DNA of 64,000 nucleotides from Comamonas badia DSM 17552 (GCF_000484635.1 NZ_AXVM01000007.1:1-64000), one strand, 5' to 3'. Positions 47,287 through 56,869 are shown, counted from the stretch's first letter. Translations and numbers: made by a program. Notes: a model not told the origin generated them from the sequence alone.

Positions 47287-48453
47287 ATGAAAGAGTTGGA
47301 CACCCCGGTTTACCAGACGCTGACGCGCAGGAGTGTGCTCGGGCTGGCCACTGCCGGTGGGTTGGTGCTGGCCGGATGTGGCGGTGGCTCGGGCGACGCT
47401 GAGCTGCCGGTGCAACTGCAGGCGCGCCTGCAGCAAATCCTGGACCAGAACCGAGCACTGTTCAGCTTTCCCGGCGCGCAGGCAGGGATATGGACGCCGC
47501 AAGGCTCATGGGTGGGCGTGACAGGCGTGGCGGAACAGGGCGGCAGCAGGCCGCCCGCGCGCGCTGACCATACGCGCATCGGCAGCATCACCAAGACGTT
47601 TACCGTGATCCTGATCCTGCAACTGGTGGACCAAGGCTTGATCGGGCTGGACGACCCGATCGGCAAATACGTGCCTGGGTTGCCCAATGGCGACACCGCC
47701 ACGATCCGCATGTTGGCGAGCATGACGAGCGGTATCCCGTCGTACACCTTTGAGCCGGCGTTTTTGGATGCGTTGTTCAGCAATCCGCAGACCGTTTTCA
47801 CGCCGCACCAACTGCTGGATTACGTTCGAGGCAAGCCGGCCGATTTCCCGGCGGACTCGCAGGTGGCGTACTCGAATACCAACACGGTCGCGCTGGGCAT
47901 CGTGGTCGAACAGAAAACCGAGTTGCCGTTTGCTCAAGCACTGCAACAGAACATCCTGAAACCGCTGGAGCTGACGCAGACCCTCGCCCCCACATCGAGC
48001 GACATCCCGAACCCGTACTGGCGCGGCATCACAACCCAGGGCTACCCCGATGGCGTGGTGAAAGACGCGACCGACTGGAATCCGTCCTGGGGTTTCTCGG
48101 CGGGCAACATGGTTTCGACGCTGGATGATTTGCGCCGTTGGGCCGTTGTGCTGGGTACGGGAGGTGGGATCGTCTCGCCCGCGATGCAGGCCATCCGCAT
48201 GGCGTCGATGAACAGCGCCGTGCCGCCCAATTCATTCGCACGCCGCTATGCGCTGGGATTTGGTGGGTTCGACGGCTGGATCGGCCATACGGGCGAACTG
48301 CCCGGCTTCAATACGTCGATTTTGTATGACCCGAAGACGGCGACATCCATGGTAGCCATGGTCAACAGCGATATCGCGGCCCAAGTTAACGGCAGTTCGG
48401 CCGAACCGGCGCCGACGATCACCTCGGAGTTCGTTGCTGCACTGGGTGATTGA
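47287..48453 (+). CDS. Beta-lactamase-family serine hydrolase, lipoprotein
   Basis: A 388-residue class C beta-lactamase/D,D-peptidase fold protein. The N-terminus has a twin-arginine-like TRRSVLGLATAGG and a lipobox LVLAGC. It is therefore probably a membrane-anchored periplasmic lipoprotein. The catalytic SxxK is SITK, the second motif is YSNTN and the third is HTG in WIGHTGELPG. Closest functional types are D-alanyl-D-alanine carboxypeptidases or esterases; true beta-lactamase activity is uncertain. Codon use is less GC-rich than that of its neighbours and both flanks are long gaps, which suggests recent acquisition. Confidence 0.86.
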   Translation: MKELDTPVYQTLTRRSVLGLATAGGLVLAGCGGGSGDAELPVQLQARLQQILDQNRALFSFPGAQAGIWTPQGSWVGVTGVAEQGGSRPPARADHTRIGSITKTFTVILILQLVDQGLIGLDDPIGKYVPGLPNGDTATIRMLASMTSGIPSYTFEPAFLDALFSNPQTVFTPHQLLDYVRGKPADFPADSQVAYSNTNTVALGIVVEQKTELPFAQALQQNILKPLELTQTLAPTSSDIPNPYWRGITTQGYPDGVVKDATDWNPSWGFSAGNMVSTLDDLRRWAVVLGTGGGIVSPAMQAIRMASMNSAVPPNSFARRYALGFGGFDGWIGHTGELPGFNTSILYDPKTATSMVAMVNSDIAAQVNGSSAEPAPTITSEFVAALGD

Positions 48454-48572
48454 TGATGCTTCGCAGGGGCGACGTCGTTGCTCGATAGGCGGCCGAACCA
48501 TGAATTTTGCGTCGGCCTGTGGTCCTGGGGCAAGGTGCAGGCGTGGACGATGCGCTGGCGCGGTGGACAAAG

Positions 48573-49250
48573 CTAGGGCGCAAGACACCACGGCGCCTGG
48601 TCGTGCGCCAATCCCATCCACAGCGCCCAGACGGCGGACAACAGCAGCGCCAGCCCGGCAAGGCGCATGCCCCAGCCGCCCGATCCCTGTCTGCCCAGGC
48701 GCAGCAGCAGCCAGGGCCCGGCCCAGAGCGCGGCCCCCGAGCCGACGGCAAACAGCGCCATCACCAGCGCGCCGCCGGCTACGCCATCGGCCAGCGCCGC
48801 CACCATCACCGCCGAATACAGCAGGCCGCAGGGCAGCAGCGCCCAGGCGGTGCCTATGGTGAGGGGCGCGGCCAGCCCCATGGATTGCGTGGCATTCCTC
48901 ACCCGCAGCCAGACGCGGCGCGCGCCCAGTTCCAGCCAGAGCGGCTGGCGCCCCTGGATGAGCAGCACCAGCCCGACGACGGCCGCGGCCACATGCAGCA
49001 GGCTCCAGGCCGGCCTGAGCGCCGCCGAATGCACGGTCAGCCAGCCCAGGCCCTGCATCGAGGCGGCCGCGAGTGCGCCCAGCAGCGCATAGCCCACGAG
49101 GCGCCCGAGCTGGAACAGCGCGATGGCCCGCGTGCCGCGCGGCGCGGCGCTCTGGCCTATGCCGGCGCAGGCTGCGCCGCACATCGCGAGGCAATGCGGG
49201 CTGCCGACCAGGCCCATGAGCAGGCCGGTGGCTGCAAGGGAAAGCTGCAT
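48573..49250 (-). CDS. SafE/UreH-type membrane protein of the cbb3 locus
   Basis: A 225-residue protein with about six hydrophobic segments. It has the family N-terminus LMGLVGSPHCLAMCGAACAGI, the cysteines of which could bind metal, and ALLPCGLLYSAVMVAAL. It belongs to the sulfite-exporter TauE/SafE-like group often found beside ccoI and ccoNOQP in proteobacteria. It is divergent from ccoI across 146 nt. A copper-handling role in oxidase assembly is likely from context, not proven. Confidence 0.8.
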   Translation of the reverse strand: MQLSLAATGLLMGLVGSPHCLAMCGAACAGIGQSAAPRGTRAIALFQLGRLVGYALLGALAAASMQGLGWLTVHSAALRPAWSLLHVAAAVVGLVLLIQGRQPLWLELGARRVWLRVRNATQSMGLAAPLTIGTAWALLPCGLLYSAVMVAALADGVAGGALVMALFAVGSGAALWAGPWLLLRLGRQGSGGWGMRLAGLALLLSAVWALWMGLAHDQAPWCLAP

Positions 49251-49294
49251 GGGTGGATTCTATGAAGGCCATGCCGGTCGCCTTGCGCGCCGGA

Positions 49295-49330
49295 TTGACC
49301 TGCCTCAACAAGCTGCCGAATTGATTCGGC
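49295..49330. promoter_or_regulatory. FNR-like site and dyad between safE-like and ccoI
   Basis: TTGACCTGCCTCAA (49295-49308) matches the FNR/Anr consensus at 8 of 10 specified positions. GCCGAAT-TG-ATTCGGC (49315-49330) is a perfect 7-bp dyad of unknown use. Both lie in the divergent promoter region. Confidence 0.42.
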
Positions 49331-49396
49331 AATTCAGGCGGTGTCCGTTAGACTGCCCGCTTTCCTCTACCGCCAGCCCCTGGCCTGAACACCGCC

Positions 49397-51727
49397 ATGC
49401 AGGGAGCCGACGCGCTGCTGCCCGCACCTTGGCCGATCCCGGCACAGGATGAGGCGCAGCCCCCGCTGTCCGACACCACGCTGCTCGACGAACGCGACGA
49501 GTGGCTCGCGTTCAGCTGCGCGCTGCCGGCGCGCGAGGAGGGACAGACGCTGTGGGAGTCCATGGTGGCCTTCGAAGGCATGCACTGCGCCGCCTGCGCG
49601 GTGACGCTGGAGCAATTGATGGCGCGTGTGCCGGGCGTCGTGCGCGTGGAGGTCAGCGCGGCGGCGCAGCGCGGCCGCGTGGTCTGGGACGAGGCGCGCA
49701 CCCGCCCCTCGCGCTGGATGCAGGCGCTTTCGGGCAGCGGCTACCGCGCGCTGCCGGTGCATGACGTGGGCGCCGGTGCGCGCCGCCAGGAGGACAGCCG
49801 CCGCATGCTCTGGCGCCTGGGCGTGGCGGCGGTCTGCATGATGCAGGTGATGATGTACGCGGTGCCCGGCTACATCGCCGGGCCCGAGGTGATAGGCGCC
49901 AACACCGAGCAGCTGCTGCGCTGGGCGCAATGGGTGCTGTCGCTGCCGGTGATGCTGTTCTCGTGCCGCCCGTTCTTCGCCTCGGCCTGGCGCGATCTGC
50001 GCGGGCGGCGCATCGGCATGGACATGCCGGTGGCGCTGGGCATGCTGATCACCTTCGTGGTCAGCAGCCTGGGCACTTTCGAGCCCGAGGGGCCGTTCGG
50101 CCATCAGGTGTACTTCGATTCGCTCACGATGTTTGTTTTCTTCCTGCTGGCCGGGCGCTGGCTGGAGCTGCGCCTGCGCGATCGCTCGGCCGGTGCCCTG
50201 GAAGCCTTGATGCACCGCCTGCCCGAGGGGGTGGAGCGGCGCGATGCGAATGGGCGCTGGCAGCATGTCGCGGTACGGCGCCTGCGTGTGGACGATGTGG
50301 TGCGGGTGCTGCCCGGCGCGGCGTTCCCGGCGGATGGCACCTTGCTTTCGGGTGGCACCACGGTCGACGAGGCGCTGCTGACCGGCGAATCGCGCCCGCT
50401 GGCGCGTGGCGCGGGCGAGGCAGTGATCGCCGGCAGCCACAACCTGAGCGCGCTGGTGGAGATGCGTGTGCAGGCGGTGGGCGGCGAGACGCGCTATGCG
50501 CGCATCGTCGGCCTGATGGAGCAGGCGGCCAGCAGCAAGCCCGATCTGGCGCGTCTGGCCGATCGCCTGGCCAAGCCCTTCCTCATCGCCGTGCTGCTGG
50601 TGGCCGCTCTGGCGGCGGCCTGGTGGTGGCCCACCGACCCGGCGCGCGCGCTGATGGTGGCGGTGGCGGTGCTGGTGGTCACCTGCCCCTGCGCGCTCTC
50701 GCTGGCGACGCCGGCGGCCATGCTGGCGAGCGCCGGGGCGCTCGCCAGGCGCGGTGTACTGGTGCGCCAACTGCAGGCCATCGAGGCGCTGGCGGGCGTG
50801 GATACCGTGGTGTTCGACAAGACCGGGACACTGACCAGCGATGCTTTCGTGCTCACCGGCGTGCGGCTGCGCGACGGCGTTACCCGGCAAGAGGCGTTCG
50901 CGCTGGCGGCCAGCCTGGCGCGCCACAGCCTGCACCCCGTCTCGCGCGCGATCGTGGCGGCTGCTGCGGGGCAGGGCGCCGCCGCGCAGGCGCTGGACGT
51001 CAGGGAGGTGGCGGGGCAGGGTGTGGCGGCATCGGTCTCGCTGAACGGTACGCAGAGGCACTGCCGGCTGGGCTCTTCGGCGTTTTGCGACGCGCCACGG
51101 GACGCGCAGGCCGATGCGACGCAGGGCCCGGTCAGCCATCTGGCCGACGATGCGGGGTGGCTTGCGGGCTTTCAATTTGAAGAAGATCTGCGTCCGGACG
51201 CCTCGAGCACCGTGTCAGCATTGCGGGCGCAGGGCCTGGGCGTGCAACTGCTCTCGGGCGACCGGGCGGCGTCGGCCTTGCGCATCGGCGCCCTCGCCGG
51301 GGTGGACCAGGCGGTCGGCGATTGCTCGCCCGACGGCAAGCTGGCGCGGGTGCGCGCCCTGGAGCGCCAGGGGCGGCGCGTTGCGATGGTGGGTGACGGC
51401 CTCAACGACGGCCCGGTGCTGGCGGCGGCGCAGGTCTCGTTCGCCTTTGGCCGGGCGGTGCCGCTGGCGCAGGCGCGTTCGGATTTCGTCGTGCTGGGCG
51501 CGCGCCTGATGGCGATCGCCGGCGCGCGTGCGCAGGCGCTGCGCACCATGAGCGTCGTGCGCCAGAACCTGGCCTGGGCGCTCGCCTACAACGTCGCCGC
51601 CTTGCCGCTGGCGGTAGCGGGCTACATGCCTGCCTGGGCGGCAGGGCTGGGCATGGCGGCCAGTTCGCTGCTGGTGGTGGCCAACGCGCTCAGGCTCAAC
51701 CGCGGCGAAGCACCGGAGAACACCTGA
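49397..51727 (+). CDS. ccoI: Copper P1B ATPase for cbb3 oxidase assembly
   Basis: A 776-residue FixI/CcoI-type ATPase. The single N-terminal metal site is GMHCAAC and the transmembrane motif is VTCPCALSLATPAAM. LLTGES, VVFDKTGTLTSD, SLHPVSRA and VGDGLNDGPVLAAA complete the P-type set. It delivers Cu to the periplasm for the CcoN haem-Cu centre. The Pro of the usual GDGxNDAPAL is kept but Ala is replaced (GPVL), as in other FixI proteins. TGATG couples it to ccoS. Confidence 0.93.
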   Translation: MQGADALLPAPWPIPAQDEAQPPLSDTTLLDERDEWLAFSCALPAREEGQTLWESMVAFEGMHCAACAVTLEQLMARVPGVVRVEVSAAAQRGRVVWDEARTRPSRWMQALSGSGYRALPVHDVGAGARRQEDSRRMLWRLGVAAVCMMQVMMYAVPGYIAGPEVIGANTEQLLRWAQWVLSLPVMLFSCRPFFASAWRDLRGRRIGMDMPVALGMLITFVVSSLGTFEPEGPFGHQVYFDSLTMFVFFLLAGRWLELRLRDRSAGALEALMHRLPEGVERRDANGRWQHVAVRRLRVDDVVRVLPGAAFPADGTLLSGGTTVDEALLTGESRPLARGAGEAVIAGSHNLSALVEMRVQAVGGETRYARIVGLMEQAASSKPDLARLADRLAKPFLIAVLLVAALAAAWWWPTDPARALMVAVAVLVVTCPCALSLATPAAMLASAGALARRGVLVRQLQAIEALAGVDTVVFDKTGTLTSDAFVLTGVRLRDGVTRQEAFALAASLARHSLHPVSRAIVAAAAGQGAAAQALDVREVAGQGVAASVSLNGTQRHCRLGSSAFCDAPRDAQADATQGPVSHLADDAGWLAGFQFEEDLRPDASSTVSALRAQGLGVQLLSGDRAASALRIGALAGVDQAVGDCSPDGKLARVRALERQGRRVAMVGDGLNDGPVLAAAQVSFAFGRAVPLAQARSDFVVLGARLMAIAGARAQALRTMSVVRQNLAWALAYNVAALPLAVAGYMPAWAAGLGMAASSLLVVANALRLNRGEAPENT

Positions 51728-51864
51728 TGGACATTCTGTATCTGCTGATTCCGCTGTCGGTGGTGCTGGCGCTTCTGATCATGGGGGCGCTGGGCTGGGC
51801 GATCTTCCGCGGCCAGTTCGAAGACCTGGAACGGGAAGGCGAACGCATTTTTGAACAAGATTGA
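51727..51864 (+). CDS. ccoS: cbb3 oxidase assembly protein CcoS
   Basis: A 45-residue single-span membrane protein. It starts MDILYLLIPLSVVLALLIMG, followed by GWAIFRGQFEDLE and an acidic tail. CcoS is needed for cofactor insertion into the oxidase. Its ATG overlaps the ccoI stop, and its own stop lies within the FNR box of the ccoN promoter. Confidence 0.92.
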   Translation: MDILYLLIPLSVVLALLIMGALGWAIFRGQFEDLEREGERIFEQD

Positions 51865-51901
51865 TCCAGATCAAATTAGCCACGCTTGCGCCATGGATAA
51901 T
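51861..51901 (+). promoter_or_regulatory. Class II FNR/Anr promoter of ccoNOQP
   Basis: TTGATCCAGATCAA (51861-51874) is a perfect FNR box. GATAAT (51896-51901) is a good -10. The box centre is about 40.5-41.5 nt upstream of the predicted start site, the exact class II activation geometry. It drives ccoN at 51930 under low oxygen. Confidence 0.85.
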
Positions 51902-51929
51902 CCGCGCCTGTATTAGAGGAAACCCTTAG

Positions 51930-53369
51930 ATGACTACAGCGAGCCAATCGATGCCGACCTACAACGACAAGGTTGTCCGCCAATTCGCGGTCATGACCGT
52001 GGTCTGGGGGGTGATCGGCATGCTGGTCGGCGTGATCGCCGCCGCGCAACTCACCTGGCCCGAGCTCAATCTGGGCATTTCCTGGCTCAGCTACGGCCGC
52101 CTGCGGCCGCTGCACACCAACGGCGTGATCTTCGCCTTTGCGTGCTCGGGCCTGATCGGCACCTCGCTCTACGTGGTGCAGCGCACCTCGCAGGCACGGC
52201 TGTTCGGGGGCGATGGCCTCGCGGGCTTCGTGTTCTGGGGCTGGCAGCTGGCGCTGGTGGGTGCGGTCATCACGCTGCCCATGGGCCTCACCTCTTCCAA
52301 GGAATACGCCGAGCTGGAATGGCCCATCGATCTGCTCATCACCGTCGTCTGGGTGGCCTACGCCATCGTGTTCTTCGGCACGGTCTCCAAGCGCAAGATG
52401 AGCCACATCTACGTGGCCAACTGGTTCTACGGCGCGTTCATCATCGCCATCGCGCTGCTGCACATCGGCAACAACATCGAACTGCCCGTGGGCGCGTTCA
52501 AGTCCTACTCGGCCTACGCCGGGGTGCAGGATGCGATGGTGCAGTGGTGGTACGGCCACAACGCGGTGGGCTTTCTGCTCACCACCGGCTTCCTGGGGAT
52601 GATGTATTACTTCATTCCCAAGGCGGCCGAGCGCCCGATCTACAGCTACCGCCTGTCCATCGTGCATTTCTGGGCGCTGATCTTCACCTATATGTGGGCG
52701 GGCCCGCACCACCTGCACTACACCGCTCTGCCGGACTGGACGCAGTCGGTCGGCATGGTGTTCTCCATCATCCTGCTGGCGCCGAGCTGGGGCGGCATGA
52801 TCAACGGCATCATGACGCTCTCGGGCGCCTGGCACAAGCTGCGCACCGATCCGGTGATCCGTTTCCTGATCGTCTCGCTGTCGTTCTACGGCATGTCCAC
52901 CTTCGAGGGCTCGCTGCTCTCGATCAAGACCATGAACGCGCTGTCCCACTACACCGACTGGACCGTGGGCCACGTGCATTCCGGCGCGCTGGGCTGGGTC
53001 GGCTTCATCACCATGGGTTCGCTCTACTGGCTGATTCCGCGCCTGTACGGCCGCACCAGCATGTATTCCACGCGTGCCATCGACCTGCACTTCTGGATTT
53101 CCACGCTGGGCATCGTGCTCTACGTGGCCTCGATGTGGATCGCGGGCGTGATGCAGGGTCTGATGTGGCGTGCGGTCAACGAGGATGGCACGCTCACCTA
53201 CGCCTTCGTCGAGAGCGTGAAGGCCACCTATCCGTTCTATGCGGTGCGCTTCCTGGGCGGTCTGCTGTACCTGAGCGGCATGGTGGTGATGCTCTGGAAC
53301 ACGTTCAAGACCATGAACGCCGGGCGTGCGCCGGTGGTGACCGTGCCGCCCCTGGTGGCTGCCGCCTGA
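51930..53369 (+). CDS. ccoN: Cytochrome cbb3 oxidase subunit I
   Basis: A 479-residue haem-copper oxidase catalytic subunit with about 12 transmembrane helices. Haem/Cu ligands are visible in [43 protein letters not shown] and [14 protein letters not shown]. It is the first gene of the FNR-controlled operon. It reduces O2 with high affinity at low oxygen. Confidence 0.97.
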   Translation: MTTASQSMPTYNDKVVRQFAVMTVVWGVIGMLVGVIAAAQLTWPELNLGISWLSYGRLRPLHTNGVIFAFACSGLIGTSLYVVQRTSQARLFGGDGLAGFVFWGWQLALVGAVITLPMGLTSSKEYAELEWPIDLLITVVWVAYAIVFFGTVSKRKMSHIYVANWFYGAFIIAIALLHIGNNIELPVGAFKSYSAYAGVQDAMVQWWYGHNAVGFLLTTGFLGMMYYFIPKAAERPIYSYRLSIVHFWALIFTYMWAGPHHLHYTALPDWTQSVGMVFSIILLAPSWGGMINGIMTLSGAWHKLRTDPVIRFLIVSLSFYGMSTFEGSLLSIKTMNALSHYTDWTVGHVHSGALGWVGFITMGSLYWLIPRLYGRTSMYSTRAIDLHFWISTLGIVLYVASMWIAGVMQGLMWRAVNEDGTLTYAFVESVKATYPFYAVRFLGGLLYLSGMVVMLWNTFKTMNAGRAPVVTVPPLVAAA

Positions 53370-53411
53370 ACCTTGCCTGAAAAGCCTGCCTGACGAAAGA
53401 GAACCCAAGAC

Positions 53412-54029
53412 ATGGCGCAAGAAGAAATTCGCGGCCACGGCCGCATCGAAACCAACAATTTCCTGATGATCGTGCTGGTGCTGCTGGTCATCGCGATCGG
53501 TGGTCTGGTGGAAATCGTTCCGCTGTTCTTCCAGAAATCGACCACGCAGCCCATCGAGGGCCTCAAGCCCTATGCGGCGCTGCAGGTGGTGGGGCGCGAT
53601 ATCTACATCCGCGAAGGCTGCAACAACTGCCACTCGCAGATGATCCGCTCGCTGCAGCATGAGTCGCTGCGTTACGGGCCGGTCTCGGTGGCGGGTGAAT
53701 TCGTCTACGACTACCCGCACCTGTGGGGCAGCAAGCGCACCGGTCCTGATCTGGCGCGCGTGGGCGGCCGCTACAGCGACGACTGGCACGCGGTGCACCT
53801 GAACAACCCGCGCGCGGTGGTGCCCGAATCCAACATGCCGGCCTATCCCTGGCTGACCAGGACGGCGGCCGACAGCCAGACCATCCAGGCGCACATGCGC
53901 GGCCTGCGCACCTTGGGCGTGCCGTACACCGATGACGAAATCGCCAAGGCACCCGCCGAGGTCGAAGGCAAGACCGAGCTGGAGGCGTTGATCGCCTACC
54001 TGCAGGTGCTGGGCATCCATCGCAAATAA
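53412..54029 (+). CDS. ccoO: Cytochrome cbb3 oxidase subunit II (mono-haem)
   Basis: A 205-residue membrane-anchored c-type cytochrome. One N-terminal helix ([20 protein letters not shown]) precedes the haem motif CNNCH (Cys70-His74). The axial Met lies in [13 protein letters not shown]. It is the typical length for CcoO. Confidence 0.97.
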   Translation: MAQEEIRGHGRIETNNFLMIVLVLLVIAIGGLVEIVPLFFQKSTTQPIEGLKPYAALQVVGRDIYIREGCNNCHSQMIRSLQHESLRYGPVSVAGEFVYDYPHLWGSKRTGPDLARVGGRYSDDWHAVHLNNPRAVVPESNMPAYPWLTRTAADSQTIQAHMRGLRTLGVPYTDDEIAKAPAEVEGKTELEALIAYLQVLGIHRK

Positions 54030-54048
54030 CCGAACGCAGGAGAACACC

Positions 54049-54231
54049 ATGGATGTGGAATGGATGCACGGCCTGTATACGGTGCTCGCGTTCGTGACTT
54101 TTGTCGTGATCGCGTTCTGGGCCTGGTCGGCGCGCAATCGCCCGGGGTTTGACGAAGCGGCGCGGCTGCCGCTGCTGGACGATGAAGGCGCTGCCCGCAG
54201 CGCGGTGGCTGCGGGGGAAGGCAAGATATGA
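54049..54231 (+). CDS. ccoQ: Cytochrome cbb3 oxidase subunit CcoQ
   Basis: A 60-residue protein with one transmembrane helix (LYTVLAFVTFVVIAFWAWSA) and an acidic tail. It stabilises the oxidase. AGGAG precedes ATG 54049. The stop overlaps ccoP. Confidence 0.92.
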   Translation: MDVEWMHGLYTVLAFVTFVVIAFWAWSARNRPGFDEAARLPLLDDEGAARSAVAAGEGKI

Positions 54232-55148
54232 GCGATTTCACGAGCAGTTTCTGGTCTCTGTACGTGGCCGGCATCACGCTGCTGGGCGTGTTGGCCTGCG
54301 CCGCGCTGCTGTGGTGGACCTTCCGGATGAATGCCGAGGTCAAGCAGGGCGAATCCACCGGCCATGTCTGGGATGGCGACCTGACCGAGAGGAACAACCC
54401 GTTGCCGCGCTGGTGGGTGATGATGTTCGGCATCAGCTGCATCTTCTCGCTGCTCTATCTGGCGCTGTATCCGGGGCTGGGTGCCTTCAAGGGTGTGCTG
54501 GGCTGGACGCAGGATGGCCAGCATGCGCGGGAGCAGCAGCAATATGAGGCGCGGATCGCACCGATCTACGCGGCTTTCGCCAACCAGAGCATCGAGCAGC
54601 TGGCCAAGGACGCCAATGCCCGCGCGATCGGCGATCGGCTGTTCATGAACAACTGCGCGCAGTGCCACGGCAGCGATGCGCGCGGCAGCATGGGCTTTCC
54701 CAATCTGGTGGATGCCCATTGGAACTGGGGCGGCAGTCCGGACGCTGTGCTGCAGACCATCTCTGACGGCCGCACCGGCGTGATGCCGCCCATGGCCGCG
54801 GCCGTGGGCACGCCCGACGAGGTGCGCGCGCTGGCCAACTACGTCATCAGCCTCTCGGGCGGCAAGCACGATGCGGCGCTGGCGGACAAGGGCAAGGAGA
54901 AATTCATCGTCTGTGCCGCCTGCCATGGCGAGGCGGGCAAGGGCAATCCCGCGCTGGGTGCGCCCGACCTGACCGACGGCGTCTTTGCCCATGGCCCGGA
55001 CAACGTGGACCATGTGGTGGCGATGATCGACCACGGCAAGATGGCGCAGATGCCGGCCTGGAAGGAGAAATTCTCTCCCGAGCAGCTGCGCGTGCTCACG
55101 GCCTATGTCTGGGGGCTGGGCGGCGGCCAGCCTGCGGCTGCGCAGTGA
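54228..55148 (+). CDS. ccoP: Cytochrome cbb3 oxidase subunit III (di-haem)
   Basis: A 306-residue protein with two N-terminal membrane helices and two c-type haem domains: CAQCH (from Cys143) and CAACH (from Cys229). The motif WDGDLTERNNPLPRWW between the helices is typical of CcoP. It carries electrons to CcoN through CcoO. Confidence 0.97.
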   Translation: MSDFTSSFWSLYVAGITLLGVLACAALLWWTFRMNAEVKQGESTGHVWDGDLTERNNPLPRWWVMMFGISCIFSLLYLALYPGLGAFKGVLGWTQDGQHAREQQQYEARIAPIYAAFANQSIEQLAKDANARAIGDRLFMNNCAQCHGSDARGSMGFPNLVDAHWNWGGSPDAVLQTISDGRTGVMPPMAAAVGTPDEVRALANYVISLSGGKHDAALADKGKEKFIVCAACHGEAGKGNPALGAPDLTDGVFAHGPDNVDHVVAMIDHGKMAQMPAWKEKFSPEQLRVLTAYVWGLGGGQPAAAQ

Positions 55149-55175
55149 CGCACCTGCCGATCCCTCTCACTGAAC

Positions 55176-55196
55176 GCCGGTGCGTGCTGCACCGGC
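55176..55196 (+). other. Hairpin between ccoP and ccoG
   Basis: GCCGGTGC-GTGCT-GCACCGGC is a perfect 8-bp stem 27 nt after the ccoP stop, without a T-tract. It could be a processing or stability element in the operon transcript. Confidence 0.5.
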
Positions 55197-55212
55197 GCTC
55201 TGCCTGATTCGT

Positions 55213-56601
55213 ATGGCTGGCGCCGGCAACGCGGTACCGGTTCCCGGGCACTCCAAGATCTACCCGCGCAGCGCCAAGGGGTTCTACACCCGCTGGCGCT
55301 GGTTCTTCGTGTTTGCCACGCAGCTTTTCTTCTATGGCATGCCGTGGCTGCAGTGGGGCGGACGCCAGGCGATGCTGTTCGACATCGACGCGCGGCGCTT
55401 TTACATCTTCGGCCTGGTGCTCTACCCGCAGGATGTGTTCTACCTCGCGGCGCTGCTCATCATCTCGGCGCTGCTGCTGTTCCTGTTCACGGCGGTGGCG
55501 GGGCGCCAGTGGTGCGGCTACGCCTGTCCGCAGACGGTCTATACCGAGATCTTCCTGTGGGTGGAAGAAAAATTCGAGGGCAACCGCGCGCAGCGCATGC
55601 GTCTGGATGGCGCGCCGCTTTCCTGGAACAAGTTCTGGCGCAAGGGCGGCAAGCACCTGGTCTGGCTCGTGATCGGCCTGTGGACGGGCTTTACCTTCGT
55701 GGGCTACTTCACGCCGATCCGCGAGCTGGCGCTTCAGGTGCTGGCGTTCTCCGTTGGACCGTGGGCGCTGTTCTGGATTCTGTTCTACGGCTTTGCCACC
55801 TGGGGCAATGCCGGTTTCATGCGCGAGCAGGTCTGCAAGTACATGTGCCCGTACGCGCGCTTTCAGGGCGCGATGTTCGACCGCGACACGCTCATCGTCA
55901 CCTACGTCGCCAAGCGCGGCGAGCCGCGCGGCAAGCGCTCCAAGAAGGCCGACTACAAGGCCGACGGCCTGGGCGACTGCATCGATTGCACCATGTGCGT
56001 GCAGGTCTGCCCCACCGGCATCGACATTCGCGATGGCCTGCAGTACGAGTGCATCAGCTGCGCCGCCTGCATAGACGCCTGCGACGACGTGATGGACATG
56101 ATGGGCTACCCGCGCGGGCTGATCCGCTATTCCACCGAAGCCGCCATCGAGAAGGATTGGGGCAAGAAGGAAATCGTGCAGCGCGTGAAGCGCCCGCGCG
56201 TGCTGATCTACGCCACCGTGCTGCTGCTGGCCAGCGTGGCGCTGGCGACCAGCCTGTGGCTGCGCACGCCGTTCAAGGTGGATATCCTGCGCGACCGCGC
56301 GACGATGGCGCGCCTGGTCAAGGGCGGCGAAATCGAGAACGTCTACCGCATCCACGTGATGAACGCGACCGAGCGGGAGCAGACCTTTGTGCTGGCGGTC
56401 GAGGGCCTGCCGCACCTGGCACTGGCCGAAGGCACGCGCACGGCGGTGACCATAGGGCCAGAGCAGTCCGCCTCCGTGCCGGTGCAGTTGCGCCTGCCCC
56501 ATGGCGAGGCGTCGCCCGGATCGCACCGGATTGCGTTCGTGGTGAGTGCGGAGGGCGTGGGCAGCGTGCGGGAAAAATCCGCGTTCATCGTGCCGCGGTG
56601 A
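55213..56601 (+). CDS. ccoG: cbb3 oxidase accessory ferredoxin CcoG
   Basis: A 462-residue polytopic membrane protein with cytoplasmic iron-sulfur sites: CGYACPQTVYTE, CKYMCPYARFQ, and the two ferredoxin motifs CIDCTMCVQVCPTGI and CISCAACIDAC. A periplasmic Ig-like domain forms the C-terminus (from about residue 350). CcoG reduces Cu(II) to Cu(I) for oxidase assembly. The ATG at 55213 is chosen; a GTG at 55180 is possible but lies in the hairpin loop region. Confidence 0.93.
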   Translation: MAGAGNAVPVPGHSKIYPRSAKGFYTRWRWFFVFATQLFFYGMPWLQWGGRQAMLFDIDARRFYIFGLVLYPQDVFYLAALLIISALLLFLFTAVAGRQWCGYACPQTVYTEIFLWVEEKFEGNRAQRMRLDGAPLSWNKFWRKGGKHLVWLVIGLWTGFTFVGYFTPIRELALQVLAFSVGPWALFWILFYGFATWGNAGFMREQVCKYMCPYARFQGAMFDRDTLIVTYVAKRGEPRGKRSKKADYKADGLGDCIDCTMCVQVCPTGIDIRDGLQYECISCAACIDACDDVMDMMGYPRGLIRYSTEAAIEKDWGKKEIVQRVKRPRVLIYATVLLLASVALATSLWLRTPFKVDILRDRATMARLVKGGEIENVYRIHVMNATEREQTFVLAVEGLPHLALAEGTRTAVTIGPEQSASVPVQLRLPHGEASPGSHRIAFVVSAEGVGSVREKSAFIVPR

Positions 56602-56605
56602 GGCC

Positions 56606-56869
56606 ATGAGCACCCACCCGGAGCCGTCGCCCGCGCCGCGCCCCATGCCGTGGTGGCGCTCGGGCTATCTGTGGCTCATCATCGGACTGACGCTGGCGAT
56701 GGTTGCAGGTGGCGTGGTGACGGTCTGGCTGGCGCTGCAGCAGCCCCATGCGCCCGTGGCGGCACCGGCACCGCAGGCGGATCAGGGCGGGGCGCTGGAG
56801 CCCGCCATGCAGGCGCGCAACCGGACGTCCAGCCGCAATGCGAAAACGCTGGGCGCAGGAGGGGACTGA
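56606..56869 (+). CDS. ccoH: FixH/CcoH-like assembly protein
   Basis: An 87-residue protein with one membrane helix (SGYLWLIIGLTLAMVAGGVV) after a Pro-rich start and a short periplasmic tail. The position right after ccoG and the PWWRSGYLWLIIG motif identify a short FixH. It is about half the length of rhizobial FixH. Confidence 0.78.
   Translation: MSTHPEPSPAPRPMPWWRSGYLWLIIGLTLAMVAGGVVTVWLALQQPHAPVAAPAPQADQGGALEPAMQARNRTSSRNAKTLGAGGD

Noticed and set aside
51876-55034. 1052-codon minus-strand frame opposite ccoNOQP
   Set aside because: Antisense of four conserved oxidase genes; no domain seen.
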